Notes: generated by a model not told the origin, from the sequence alone. A stretch of 36,224 nt of DNA from Scatosoma sp045124465 (GCA_045124465.1 JBGVLV010000016.1:1-36224); one strand, 5' to 3'. Shown: positions 1 through 7,964, numbered from the stretch's first letter. Translations and numbers: made by a program.

Positions 1-106
1 TATAGTATGTTCCGAAAAGCGCTCTCCAAAGCCGTGTTGCGACGACGGAATAAAAAGAGGAGAGATTTCGGTTAAAGAAAAACGAAAACTGTGCGAGATT
101 TTACTA

Positions 107-135
107 TTGAAAAAGTTTTCGGATTATTTTATAAT
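107..135 (+). promoter_or_regulatory. Sigma-A promoter of the decayed rhamnosidase
   Basis: TTGAAA at 107-112 and TATAAT at 130-135 are separated by 17 bp, a good housekeeping promoter. It points at the broken rhamnosidase that starts at 190, so the regulatory region outlived the coding sequence. Confidence 0.6.
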
Positions 136-189
136 TTATTATAGAAACACTATAAACGACAAATGAACGGCAAAAGGAGAACGAAAACG

Positions 190-354
190 ATGATTTGCGG
201 AAAATGGATCTGGTATCCCGATGATTTTGAAATAGAACTTTCGGCGGTGTTTATGGCAAATCGGTACGAACGCGAGGTTTTCATTCCGCCATTTTGGAAA
301 CAGTATTCCTGTTGGAGAAACGTAAAGTTCGTCAAAGAAATAAACATCGACAGC
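190..354 (+). pseudogene. Alpha-L-rhamnosidase, N-terminal fragment
   Basis: The frame opens at an ATG (190) preceded by AAGGAG. It begins MICGKWIWYPDDFEIEL and continues with an IPPFWKQY stretch, which resembles the start of GH78-type alpha-L-rhamnosidases (enzymes releasing terminal rhamnose from glycans). The similarity stops after about 55 residues. The reading frame ends at 411, while rhamnosidase-like sequence resumes in another frame. A full enzyme would be roughly 700-900 residues, so most of the gene is missing. The family call is recognition from memory; that the gene is broken is directly visible. Confidence 0.55.
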
Positions 355-657
355 CCCGAATGTGTGGATGCTGTACGCCGTATCCCTGCAAAAGACGGCG
401 AACTTGCTTAAAGAGTTCGGCAGGACCGCCGAGGCGGAAAAATATCAAACGATCGCGCTCGACGTCCTTGGAAAAATCGAAAAGTTCTGGGACGAAGAAA
501 AGGGCGCGTACGTACATTCCTTTAAAAACGGAAGATCGGACGGAAAAGTTTTGCGCTATGCAAATATGTTCGCTATCTTATATGACCTCTGCGACGAAGA
601 CCGTCAAAAACGTATTACGGAAAACGTCTTGAAATCGGATAAAGTCCAACAGATCAC
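355..657 (+). pseudogene. Alpha-L-rhamnosidase, six-hairpin domain fragment
   Basis: In frame 2 relative to the preceding fragment, about 100 residues look like the (alpha/alpha)6 catalytic-barrel region of a rhamnosidase or related six-hairpin glycosidase: YAVSLQKTANLLKEFGR, then EKFWDEEKGAYVHSF, then VLRYANMFAILYDLC and a final ITTPY. The piece joins the N-terminal fragment without the several hundred residues expected between them, so an internal deletion plus frameshift is the simplest reading. It has no plausible own start and is not expected to make a working enzyme. Confidence 0.55.
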
Positions 658-935
658 AACGCCGTATATCCTCTGCCCGTATCCGAAGACAGCGACAACG
701 AGTTCGCGGGATATATGGCGGGCGAAGGTCTTGCGGGTAATATCATCACCGTTTCCAAACAGACCGCAATGAATAAAGGTATGTTCAAAGGGAATCGATT
801 TCGCGGGAAAAACGCAGTCGGACAGTCCGATCGTTAAGAAATGGAACGAATACATGAAAGACGTGATGGATATGCCTATCGACGAAAGAACGGGCGCGCA
901 ACCGCTTTTGGAACAAGTTTTCTATCTTCAATAAG
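658..935 (+). pseudogene. Fused gene remnants ending in a rhamnose mutarotase-like tail
   Basis: From 658 the third coherent stretch is in frame 1 (NAVYPLPVSEDSDNEF, then AGEGLAGNIITVSKQTAMNKG); I do not recognise it. Near 790 the frame changes again, and 797-935 encodes a tail reading KKWNEYMKDVMDM and ending LLEQVFYLQ before TAA. That ending resembles the C-terminus of L-rhamnose mutarotase (RhaM, about 105 residues, anomer interconversion of rhamnose). Only about 45 residues are present. With the rhamnosidase pieces upstream this suggests a collapsed rhamnose-catabolic locus. An assembly chimera would look the same. Confidence 0.4.
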
Positions 936-976
936 ATTCCACAGACTTCTTCGTAACGAAATAAAAGGGTGAAAAA

Positions 977-1007
977 AGCGGCTCGCTTGACGGCGAGCCG
1001 CTCTTTT
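977..1007 (+). terminator. Intrinsic terminator after the rhamnose remnants
   Basis: AGCGGCTCGC pairs perfectly with GCGAGCCGCT around a 6-nt loop, followed by CTTTTCG. It separates the wreckage from the marR promoter. Confidence 0.8.
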
Positions 1008-1050
1008 CGTTTGGATATTCCGTTTATTTTTTTCTTTTTCCCCCTGTATT

Positions 1051-1106
1051 CTTGTTGACATATCAACAAGAATATGCTATAATCCACTTGTTGACTTTTC
1101 AACAAG
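1051..1106 (+). promoter_or_regulatory. marR operon promoter with two palindromic operators
   Basis: TTGACA (1055-1060), a 17-bp spacer and TATAAT (1078-1083) make a near-consensus sigma-A promoter. Two 20-bp palindromes flank the -10: CTTGTTGACATATCAACAAG at 1051-1070, covering the -35, and CTTGTTGACTTTTCAACAAG at 1087-1106, covering the transcription start and ending just before the SD. They differ only in the central bases. A MarR dimer bound at either would block RNA polymerase, so negative autoregulation of this operon is the obvious model. Confidence 0.9.
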
Positions 1107-1118
1107 TTGGAGGAAGAT

Positions 1119-1565
1119 ATGCACGAAAGATTCGAGAAGTTCACGGTGTCGATCATGAAGATCAATCGACAGATACACAAGATAAAAGCGGAGGAGATGG
1201 CGGAATTCGACCTGAAAAGCCCGCACGTTTCCTGCCTGTATTATTTGTACGAGTCCGAGCGGTTGACGGCGAAGGGGCTTTGCGATCTTTGCGCGGAGGA
1301 TAAGTCGTCCGTTTCCCGTTCGATCGAGTATCTGGAAACGAACGGATACGTTGCCTGCGATTCCAACGCCAAGAAACGCTACAACGCGGCGCTCACCCTG
1401 ACGGACAAAGGCAAGGAAGTGGGAGCGCGGATCGCGGAAAAGGTAGACCGTATCATGGAAAGCGCGGGCGCGGGATTGAGCGACTTGGACAGAGCGGTAC
1501 TTTATCGAAGTCTTGCGCGTATCGAAAACAACTTAAAAGAAATTTGCAAAAAATACGGAGAATAA
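1119..1565 (+). CDS. MarR-family transcriptional regulator
   Basis: A 148-residue winged-helix regulator of the MarR family, which bind as dimers to palindromes and release DNA on binding small ligands. The recognition helix lies in EDKSSVSRSIEYLE and the wing is the NAKKRYNAALTLTDKG segment, followed by a C-terminal helical dimerisation region. I start it at ATG 1119 rather than an upstream TTG because GGAGG at 1109-1113 is correctly spaced for that ATG. It is the first gene of an operon with a DegV/FakB protein (4 nt downstream) and an aldehyde dehydrogenase, and its own promoter carries two matching operators. The ligand is unknown; the neighbours hint at a fatty acid, acyl or aldehyde signal. 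Confidence 0.92.
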   Translation: MHERFEKFTVSIMKINRQIHKIKAEEMAEFDLKSPHVSCLYYLYESERLTAKGLCDLCAEDKSSVSRSIEYLETNGYVACDSNAKKRYNAALTLTDKGKEVGARIAEKVDRIMESAGAGLSDLDRAVLYRSLARIENNLKEICKKYGE

Positions 1566-1569
1566 AAAA

Positions 1570-2418
1570 ATGGCAATCAGAATATTAATAGACTCGGCGG
1601 CGGACATCGGCAAAGCCGAGGCGGAAAAAATGAACGTTATCATGCTCCCGATGATCATTTCTTTCGGAGCGGAGGATTATTACGACGGTGTGAACTTATC
1701 GCCCAAGCAATTCTATGAAAAACTCATCGAGAGCGATACCCTGCCCAAGACCAGTCAAGTGACCCCTTACCGTTTCGAGGAGGCGTTCAAAAAGTACACG
1801 GAAAACGGCGACGAACTCATCGTCATCACGATCTCGTCCAAACTTTCGGGTACGTACGAGGGTGCGAAACAGGCGGCGGAGAATTTCAAAGACAAGGTAT
1901 ACGTCGTAGACAGTATGAACGCGGCGATCGGCGAACGGTTGCTCTGCGAGTACGCGCTCCGCTTGATAGAACAGGGCAAGACGGCGAAAGAGATCGTCGC
2001 GATCCTCGAAGAGGAGAAGTCCAAGATCAACGTCATGGCGGTGCTGGGAACGCTCGAATACCTGCGTAAAGGCGGCAGGATCTCGGCGGCGGTCGCGTTT
2101 GCGGGCGAAGTGCTTTCGCTCAAACCCGTCGTCGCGGTGGTGGACGGCGAGGTCAAACTCGTCGGGAAAGCGTTAGGCTCGAAAAAGGGGAATAACCTCT
2201 TGAACAGGCTCGTACAGGAAAAGGGCGGTATCGATTTTTCCAAACCGTACGGAACGATATATTCGGGCTTGGACAGAACGACGCTCGACAAGTACGTAAA
2301 GGACAGCGCGGCGCTTTGGGCGGAGCATACCGACGACGTTCCCGTGCATATCCTCGGCGGCACGATCGGTACGCACGTAGGTCCGGGCGCGGTCGGCGTT
2401 GCGTTCTTCCGTAAATAA
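1570..2418 (+). CDS. DegV/FakB-family fatty-acid-binding protein
   Basis: A 282-residue DegV-family protein. Members (FakB) bind a free fatty acid and present it to the kinase FakA, making acyl-phosphate for membrane lipid synthesis. The N-terminal IDSAADIG, the TSQVTPYRFEEAF segment, ISSKLSGTYEGA, the RKGGRIS turn and the C-terminal GGTIGTHVGPGAVGVAFF are the usual landmarks, and the length is normal. The SD GGAGAA lies in the last codons of marR and only 4 nt separate the genes, so translation is probably coupled. No fakA kinase is in the window. Placement with a MarR regulator and an aldehyde dehydrogenase suggests salvage of acyl chains, which is inference. Confidence 0.9.
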   Translation: MAIRILIDSAADIGKAEAEKMNVIMLPMIISFGAEDYYDGVNLSPKQFYEKLIESDTLPKTSQVTPYRFEEAFKKYTENGDELIVITISSKLSGTYEGAKQAAENFKDKVYVVDSMNAAIGERLLCEYALRLIEQGKTAKEIVAILEEEKSKINVMAVLGTLEYLRKGGRISAAVAFAGEVLSLKPVVAVVDGEVKLVGKALGSKKGNNLLNRLVQEKGGIDFSKPYGTIYSGLDRTTLDKYVKDSAALWAEHTDDVPVHILGGTIGTHVGPGAVGVAFFRK

Positions 2419-2445
2419 TAATATCCGACGGGAGATGACGGGATC

Positions 2446-3828
2446 ATGACGATACAAAATATAGACGAGATACTGCAAAGCCAACGCGCTTACTTCGAAA
2501 GCGGCGCGACGTTGCCCGTAAAGTTCCGCATAGAGAACCTCAAACGGTTGCGGGAAACGGTCAAAAAATACGAAAAAGAGATTTGTGCGGCGCTGACCGC
2601 CGACCTCGGCAAGAGCGAGTTCGAGGGGTTTATGTGCGAGGTCGGACTGGTGCTGTCCGAGCTTACGTATATGATCAAGCATACCCGCAAGTTCGCGAAA
2701 GCGCGCAAGGTCTGCACGCCGCTCGCGCAGTTCGCCTCCAAGAGCTATAAAAAGCCCTCGCCTTACGGTAAAGTGCTCGTTATGAGTCCTTGGAACTATC
2801 CTTTCCTGCTCACCCTCGACCCCGTAGCCGACGCGATCGCGGCGGGGAACACCGTCGTTGTCAAACCGAGCGCGTACTCGCCCGCGACGAGCGCGGTCGT
2901 CGAGAAGATACTGACGGAATGTTTCCGTCCCGAATACGTAGCCGTCGTGACGGGCGGGCGTAAGGAGAACGCGGCGCTGCTCGAAAAGAAATTCGATTTC
3001 GTGTTCTTTACGGGCAGTCAAAACGTGGGCAAGGAAGTTTTGCGCCGCGCCGCCGAATATCTGACCCCCGTCGCGCTCGAACTGGGCGGGAAAAGCCCGT
3101 GTATCGTGGACGATACGGCGAAACTCAAACTCGCCGCCAAGCGTATCGTATTCGGTAAATACCTCAACTGCGGTCAGACCTGCGTCGCGCCCGATTACGT
3201 GCTTTGCCAAAGCTCGGTGAAGGACGAACTGGTGCGGGAGATCGTCGCGCAGATAAAAGCGCAATACGGCGAAAAACCGCTCGAAAACCCCGACTACGGA
3301 AAGATCGTCAACGACAAACATTTCGAACGTATTTGCGGTCTTATCGACCCCGAAAAAACGGCGTTCGGCGGGGGCAGGGACGAGGCGGCCCGCAGAATAG
3401 AACCGACGGTAATCGATAACGCGGCGTGGACAGACGCGGCGATGCAAGAGGAGATCTTCGGTCCCGTTCTGCCCGTGCTTACCTTCGAGCGTTTCGAGGA
3501 GGTGTACGGTCTTCTCAAAGACAGACCCAAGCCGCTCGCGCTGTACCTGTTCTCGGAAAATAAAAAACATATCCGCGAGGTAACGGAAAGGTGTTCGTAC
3601 GGCGGCGGGTGTATCAACGACACCGTGATCCATCTTGCGACGAGCGAAATGGGATTCGGCGGCGTGGGAGAGAGCGGTATGGGCGCTTACCACGGCAAAG
3701 ACGGGTTCGACGCGTTCTCGCATACCAAGAGTATCGTGGACAAAAAGACGTGGCTGGACCTGCCTATGCGCTATCAGCCGTACAAGAAAGGCTTTTTCGG
3801 TAAATTATTGCATCTGTTTTTAAAATAG
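2446..3828 (+). CDS. Class-3-type (fatty/aromatic) aldehyde dehydrogenase
   Basis: A 460-residue NAD(P)-dependent aldehyde dehydrogenase, oxidising aldehydes to carboxylates. The PWNYPF motif (about 115-120), GNTVVVKPS (134-142), FTGSQNVGK (188-196), general-base Glu212 in ELGGKSP and catalytic Cys246 in GQTCVAPD are all present. The short length and motif spacing fit the class 3/fatty-aldehyde branch rather than the 480-500-residue betaine/acetaldehyde branch. The C-terminus (KKGFFGKLLHLFLK) is basic and hydrophobic, as in fatty aldehyde dehydrogenases that sit on membranes. It lies 27 nt after the FakB-like gene in the same operon; its product, a fatty acid, would be a natural FakB ligand (inference). 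Confidence 0.93.
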   Translation: MTIQNIDEILQSQRAYFESGATLPVKFRIENLKRLRETVKKYEKEICAALTADLGKSEFEGFMCEVGLVLSELTYMIKHTRKFAKARKVCTPLAQFASKSYKKPSPYGKVLVMSPWNYPFLLTLDPVADAIAAGNTVVVKPSAYSPATSAVVEKILTECFRPEYVAVVTGGRKENAALLEKKFDFVFFTGSQNVGKEVLRRAAEYLTPVALELGGKSPCIVDDTAKLKLAAKRIVFGKYLNCGQTCVAPDYVLCQSSVKDELVREIVAQIKAQYGEKPLENPDYGKIVNDKHFERICGLIDPEKTAFGGGRDEAARRIEPTVIDNAAWTDAAMQEEIFGPVLPVLTFERFEEVYGLLKDRPKPLALYLFSENKKHIREVTERCSYGGGCINDTVIHLATSEMGFGGVGESGMGAYHGKDGFDAFSHTKSIVDKKTWLDLPMRYQPYKKGFFGKLLHLFLK

Positions 3829-4038
3829 GCTCTGTTACAACACTCGGTCGATTTTAGACGGAAAAACGCTACGAAATGCGGCGCGTTGTTCTCGGTTACA
3901 GACCACAGAGGGTATGCGCCCTCGAAAAACGCTTGTCTTTCTTGCGTTTTCCTCGTCAAACCGTGAAAAATAAATTTTTCACTAATCAACCGTTTGTTGC
4001 GCCATCGCCTGATAAAAGCTAAAAAAAGGAGAATCCAA
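3829..4038. other. 210-bp intergenic region without a recognised gene
   Basis: No convincing coding frame or clear terminator hairpin was found here. The minus-strand frame crossing it has no SD and runs into the HAD gene. The last bases hold the SD (AAAAAAGGAG) of the HAD gene. Confidence 0.4.
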
Positions 4039-4743
4039 ATGATAAAAGTCGTTTTATTCGATCTGGACGGCACGTTGCTGCCGATGGACCAACGTCTGTT
4101 CACAAAGACCTATTTCGGATTGCTCGCGCAACGGCTCGCGCGGCACGGCTACGAACCCCAAAAGTTCATCGAGGCGATCTGGACGGGCACGGCGGCGATG
4201 GTCAAAAACAACGGCGAAAAGACGAACGAGGAAGTGTTCTGGAACGCGCTCGCCGAGATCTACGGCGCGGGGGTGAAAGAGGATATCGAAAAGTTCGACG
4301 AGTTCTATCGGGAAGAGTTCGACGGCGTGCGGAAAAGCTGCGGATTCGACCCCAAGGCGGCGGAAACGGTGAGAAAACTCAAAGAGAAAGGTCTGCGCGT
4401 AGCGCTTGCGACAAACCCGATCTTCCCGCGTATCGCCACGCAAAAGCGGATCGCGTGGGCGGGGCTTTCGCCCGACGAGTTCGAACTGTACACCACGTAC
4501 GAAACTTCGCGGCATTGTAAACCCAACCCGTATTACTACATAGATATTCTGCGGGAGATGGGCGTGAAAGCGGAGGAGTGCCTGATGGCGGGCAACGACG
4601 TTTCGGAGGATATGATCGCGAAAGAGATCGGTATGGACGTGTTCCTGCTCACCGCCTGTCTTATAAATAAGGAAGAAAAGGATATTACGGCGTTCCCCCA
4701 AGGGAACTTCGACGACCTGCTCGCCTATATCGAAAATAAGTAA
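4039..4743 (+). CDS. HAD-superfamily hydrolase
   Basis: A 234-residue haloacid dehalogenase-type phosphatase. Motif I is FDLDGTLLP with nucleophile Asp8 and acid/base Asp10, motif II is the Thr of ALATNPIF, motif III the Lys of CKPNPYYY, and motif IV the GNDVSEDM acidic pair. An alpha-helical cap lies between motifs I and II. The substrate cannot be told from sequence; a small phosphorylated metabolite is likely. The start is ATG 4039, with AAAGGAG 8 nt upstream; longer in-frame starts lack an SD. A terminator follows directly, so it appears to be a single-gene unit. Confidence 0.9.
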   Translation: MIKVVLFDLDGTLLPMDQRLFTKTYFGLLAQRLARHGYEPQKFIEAIWTGTAAMVKNNGEKTNEEVFWNALAEIYGAGVKEDIEKFDEFYREEFDGVRKSCGFDPKAAETVRKLKEKGLRVALATNPIFPRIATQKRIAWAGLSPDEFELYTTYETSRHCKPNPYYYIDILREMGVKAEECLMAGNDVSEDMIAKEIGMDVFLLTACLINKEEKDITAFPQGNFDDLLAYIENK

Positions 4744-4769
4744 AAAACCGAGTTATCGGTTTTTTTTTC
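4744..4769 (+). terminator. Intrinsic terminator after the HAD gene
   Basis: AAAACCGA and TCGGTTTT pair around a short GTTA loop and lead into a run of Ts, immediately after the stop codon. Confidence 0.85.
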
Positions 4770-4779
4770 GGAAAAAGCG

Positions 4780-4808
4780 TTTACAAAATCGGAAACGAAT
4801 GCTATAAT
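4780..4808 (+). promoter_or_regulatory. Promoter of the DUF975-aminotransferase operon
   Basis: TTTACA (4780-4785), a 17-bp spacer and TATAAT (4803-4808) form a good sigma-A promoter, giving a leader of about 40 nt before the DUF975 gene. Confidence 0.75.
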
Positions 4809-4854
4809 AGTAGAGTAGAACTATTGATAAAATAAAAATAGGAAGGTAAGTAGT

Positions 4855-5529
4855 ATGGTAGAAAATCGGCTTTTGCGCGAAAACGCGCGCAAACAACTCG
4901 ACGGCAACATTTTCAAGACCAAATGGCTGATGATGCTCGCCGTGTGCGCGATCCCCGCGTTGCTTTCGAGCGCGTCGGGCAGCATTTATATTTTCGGCGC
5001 GGTCATCGCGATCGTCATCGCGGGTCCGTTCTCCTACGGCGTGGCGCGCACGACGGTGGAATGCGTCGAGGGCGAGAAGTGGGACGTTTCGCATACGTTC
5101 AAGGGCTTTTCCGAAAACTTCGGTCATTCCGCGATCCTCGGCTTTTTGTCGGGCTTGCTCACGTTCCTTTGGTCGTTGCTGTTCATCGTGCCCGGTATCG
5201 TCAAATCGTACGCGTACGCGATGGCGTTCTATATCCAACAGGAACGCGGCAATAAGGGCAAAGAACCCATCGACTGTATCACGGAAAGCCGCAAGATGAT
5301 GGACGGTCATAAATGGCAGCTGTTCTGCCTCGATCTGAGCTTTCTCGGTTGGTACATAGTCGGCGCGTTGTGTTTGGGTATCGGCGTGTTCTTCGTTATG
5401 CCTTATCACGAAATGGCGCGCGCGAACTTCTACGAGGCGCTCAAAGCGGAAATGCAGACGGTCGTTGCGCAACCCGTAGCCGAGCCTGCGGAATTGCCCG
5501 AACCGACGGAAGAAAAGAAGGACGATTAA
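4855..5529 (+). CDS. DUF975-family integral membrane protein
   Basis: A 224-residue protein with about four to five hydrophobic segments (around 23-38, 45-62, 100-125 and 160-185) and the family hallmark KSYAYAMAFYI followed by ITESRKMMDGHKWQLF. DUF975 proteins are common in Clostridia and have no established function. The C-terminal tail is Pro/Glu rich and soluble (EPAELPEPTEEKKDD). SD GGAAGG precedes the ATG. The aminotransferase starts 14 nt downstream, so the two are co-transcribed, but this pairing gives no clear hint of function. Confidence 0.85.
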   Translation: MVENRLLRENARKQLDGNIFKTKWLMMLAVCAIPALLSSASGSIYIFGAVIAIVIAGPFSYGVARTTVECVEGEKWDVSHTFKGFSENFGHSAILGFLSGLLTFLWSLLFIVPGIVKSYAYAMAFYIQQERGNKGKEPIDCITESRKMMDGHKWQLFCLDLSFLGWYIVGALCLGIGVFFVMPYHEMARANFYEALKAEMQTVVAQPVAEPAELPEPTEEKKDD

Positions 5530-5543
5530 AAAGAGGATAGGAA

Positions 5544-6734
5544 ATGTTTAACCGAAAGATGTACGAACTGGGCAGTAAACGCTCCACGATACGGGAAATA
5601 TTCGAGTACGCGAAAACGCGCGCGGCGGAGATCGGCGCGGAGAACGTGTTCGATTTCTCCATCGGCAATCCTTCCGTACCCGCGCCCGACGCGGTGAACG
5701 CGGCGATCTGCCGTATCGTGAACGAAGTGCCGTCGGTGGCGTTGCACGGCTATACCTCGGCGCAGGGCGGCAAGGACGTGCGCGATAAGATCGCGGCGAA
5801 TTACACCCGCCGTTTCGGTGTGGAGCTGACGGGCGACGATCTGTATATGACCTGCGGCGCGGCGGCGTCGCTGACCATCACGTTCAAGGCGTTGTGCGAA
5901 GAAGGGGACGAATTCATCGTGTTCGCGCCCTTCTTCCCCGAGTACCGCGTGTTCGTGGAGAACGCGGGCGCGAAACTCGTCGTTCTGCCCTCGGACGGAA
6001 AGACGATGCTCCCCGACTTCGGCGCGCTCGAACGGGCAATGAACCCGCGCGTGAAAGGGGTGCTTATCAATTCCCCGAACAATCCTTCGGGCGTGGTCTA
6101 CGGCGAAGAAACGCTGAAAACGCTTGCCAAGCTGCTGAAAAAGAGTTCTGCGGAATACGGCAAAACGGTATATCTGATCTCGGACGAGCCGTACAGGGAA
6201 CTGGTGTACGACGAAAAGACGGTCGTGCCCAGTCCGATGCGGTATTACGACGATACCGTCGTTTGCTATTCGTACTCGAAGTCGCTGTCTTTGCCGGGCG
6301 AACGCGTAGGCTATATCGCGATCAGTCCGAAAGCGAAGGAAAACAAAGCCCTGTACGCGGCGGTTTGCGGCGCGGGACGGGCGTTGGGATTCGTTTGCGC
6401 GCCCGCACTCTTTCAGAGGGTGGCGGCGGAATGCGACGGCTTGACGGCGGATCTGAGCGTGTATAAGCGCAACCGCGACTTGCTCTATAACGCGTTGACG
6501 GAGTACGGGTTCACGTGTATCTATCCCGACGGCGCGTTCTATCTGTTCGTGAAAGCGGCGGGAGAGGACGCGAAGTCGTTCTGCGAGAAAGCGAAGAAAC
6601 ACGAGCTTTTGCTCGTCAACGGCGCGGACTTCGGCTACGAGGGCTGGGTGCGAATCGCGTACTGCGTGCAGACGGAAACGATCGAGCGCGCTCTGCCTCT
6701 GTTCCGTAAACTCGCGGACGAGTGCGGTCTTTGA
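5544..6734 (+). CDS. PLP-dependent class I/II aminotransferase
   Basis: A 396-residue fold-type I aminotransferase of the bacterial aspartate/aromatic group, moving an amino group between an amino acid and a 2-oxo acid. Visible landmarks are the substrate loop GNPSVPAPD (41-49), CGAAASL (104-110, phosphate binding), INSPNNPSG with the PLP-contacting Asn (175-183), ISDEPYREL with Asp214, and the Schiff-base lysine Lys246 in SYSKSLSLPGERVGY. Length is normal. Substrate specificity (Asp, Ala or aromatic) cannot be assigned. It is the second gene of the DUF975 operon and is followed by a strong terminator. Confidence 0.9.
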   Translation: MFNRKMYELGSKRSTIREIFEYAKTRAAEIGAENVFDFSIGNPSVPAPDAVNAAICRIVNEVPSVALHGYTSAQGGKDVRDKIAANYTRRFGVELTGDDLYMTCGAAASLTITFKALCEEGDEFIVFAPFFPEYRVFVENAGAKLVVLPSDGKTMLPDFGALERAMNPRVKGVLINSPNNPSGVVYGEETLKTLAKLLKKSSAEYGKTVYLISDEPYRELVYDEKTVVPSPMRYYDDTVVCYSYSKSLSLPGERVGYIAISPKAKENKALYAAVCGAGRALGFVCAPALFQRVAAECDGLTADLSVYKRNRDLLYNALTEYGFTCIYPDGAFYLFVKAAGEDAKSFCEKAKKHELLLVNGADFGYEGWVRIAYCVQTETIERALPLFRKLADECGL

Positions 6735-6754
6735 CGTAAGAACGCGGAAAATAT

Positions 6755-6788
6755 CCCCGAGATCGCGGGAAGGCGGTCTCGGGGTTTT
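6755..6788 (+). terminator. Intrinsic terminator after the aminotransferase
   Basis: CCCCGAGA pairs with TCTCGGGG, followed by TTTT, closing the DUF975-aminotransferase transcript. Confidence 0.85.
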
Positions 6789-6849
6789 GCAAAAATTCGG
6801 GGAAAAAATAAAAAATTACAAAAAATTACGAAAAAGCTTTGAAAAAAGA

Positions 6850-6878
6850 TTGACAAGGTTTTCAGAATGTGATAAACT
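6850..6878 (+). promoter_or_regulatory. Promoter of the rpmG-secE-nusG cluster
   Basis: TTGACA (6850-6855) and TAAACT (6873-6878) with a 17-bp spacer lie about 50 bp before rpmG, a strong -35 with a moderate -10. Confidence 0.7.
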
Positions 6879-6929
6879 CTATGTACGCGCCTGACGAAAG
6901 GTGTAATTTTTTTGTATGGAGTTTTGATT

Positions 6930-7094
6930 ATGGCAACCAAAACGGCAAGAGCCAAAATTACGTTTGAATGCACCGAGTGCAAGCATAGAAATTACGACAC
7001 GATCAAAAACAAGAAGAACGATCCGGACAGACTCGTTCTGAGTAAGTATTGTCCTTTCTGCAAAAAGCACACGGAACACAAAGAATCCAAATAA
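6930..7094 (+). CDS. rpmG: 50S ribosomal protein L33
   Basis: A 54-residue L33 protein of the large ribosomal subunit. Two Cys pairs (CTEC and CPFC) show the zinc-binding form rather than the Cys-less paralogue made under zinc limitation. I chose ATG 6930 over an upstream TTG because GGAG (6917-6920) is well placed and MATKTARAKITFEC is the normal N-terminus. It heads the secE-nusG operon, the usual order in Bacillota, though no tRNA-Trp gene is seen between rpmG and secE. Confidence 0.95.
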   Translation: MATKTARAKITFECTECKHRNYDTIKNKKNDPDRLVLSKYCPFCKKHTEHKESK

Positions 7095-7161
7095 TCTGAA
7101 AGTCGCGCAAACGAACGCCGAAGGACGAGCTTTTTCGGCGGCGCGCGCTATGAGGTAGAAA

Positions 7162-7383
7162 ATGGCAAACGCAACAAAAACAAAGAATAAGAAACCCAAC
7201 TGGTTTCGTCGCGTAGGCGCGAAGTTCAAGGAAACGTTTTCCGAACTGAAACGCGTAACGTGGCCCACTTTCCCCACCGTTTTGAAAACGACGGGCGTGG
7301 TCCTTGTGATCGTCTGCGCATTTCTCGCGGTCGTGACGGGCGTCGACGCGCTTTTGGGTTGGCTGTTGAGCTTGCTTTCTTGA
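7162..7383 (+). CDS. secE: Preprotein translocase subunit SecE
   Basis: A 73-residue single-membrane-span SecE, the clamp subunit of the SecYEG protein-conducting channel. The conserved amphipathic segment ETFSELKRVTWPTF (about 25-38) is followed by one hydrophobic helix (about 43-70). This short form is normal for Gram-positives. SD GAGG precedes ATG 7162. It sits between rpmG and nusG as in most bacteria. Confidence 0.96.
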   Translation: MANATKTKNKKPNWFRRVGAKFKETFSELKRVTWPTFPTVLKTTGVVLVIVCAFLAVVTGVDALLGWLLSLLS

Positions 7384-7400
7384 TTTAGAGGAGATATAAT

Positions 7401-7964
7401 ATGCCGATGAATGAAGAACCCAAGTGGTATATCCTGCATACCTATTCCGGGTATGAGGCTATGGTCAAAGACAGCTTGGAAAAACTGATCGAAAACAATA
7501 ACCTTGGCGATTATATCGTGGATCTCAAGATCCCGATGGAACAGGTGATCGAGGAAAAGAACGGCAAACGCAAGGTCGTGGAAAGAAAACTTCTGCCCTG
7601 CTACGTGTTCATCAAGATGATCTATACCAACCAAATTTGGTATTACGTCACGAGTACGCGCGGCGTAACGGGTTTTTGCGGACCGCAAGGCCGTCCGATC
7701 CCGATGAAACCGGACGAGATCCGCAAAATGCGCTTGGAGGAGTTCGTCTCCGAAGAGAATTTCGCGATCGGCGACACCGTTTCCGTCGAGGAAGGACCTT
7801 TGAAAGGATTCCTCGGTACGATCAAGGAACTCAACGCGCAGGCGCAAAAAGCCAAGATCGCGACGAGCATGTTCGGCAGAAATACGGACGTGGAAGTGGA
7901 GTATATCCAGATCCGCAAAGTGGACGCGCCCCTGCCCGAACCCAAAGCGGACGACGAAGAATAA
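7401..7964 (+). CDS. nusG: Transcription termination/antitermination factor NusG
   Basis: A 187-residue NusG, which binds RNA polymerase and modulates pausing, termination and coupling to ribosomes. The NGN domain opens with KWYILHTYSGYEAMVK and contains LLPCYVFIKM and TRGVTGFCG; the C-terminal KOW domain starts near GDTVSVEEGPLKGFLGTI. A GAGGAG SD precedes ATG 7401; a second in-frame ATG lies 6 nt downstream. It directly precedes the ribosomal-protein leader of rplK. Confidence 0.97.
   Translation: MPMNEEPKWYILHTYSGYEAMVKDSLEKLIENNNLGDYIVDLKIPMEQVIEEKNGKRKVVERKLLPCYVFIKMIYTNQIWYYVTSTRGVTGFCGPQGRPIPMKPDEIRKMRLEEFVSEENFAIGDTVSVEEGPLKGFLGTIKELNAQAQKAKIATSMFGRNTDVEVEYIQIRKVDAPLPEPKADDEE

Noticed and set aside
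3774..4103. Minus-strand frame across the gap before the HAD gene
   Set aside because: There is no SD, it overlaps the start of the HAD gene and the end of the aldehyde dehydrogenase gene, and no family is recognisable.
7095..7161. tRNA-Trp gene between rpmG and secE
   Set aside because: The gap is only 67 bp and contains no cloverleaf.
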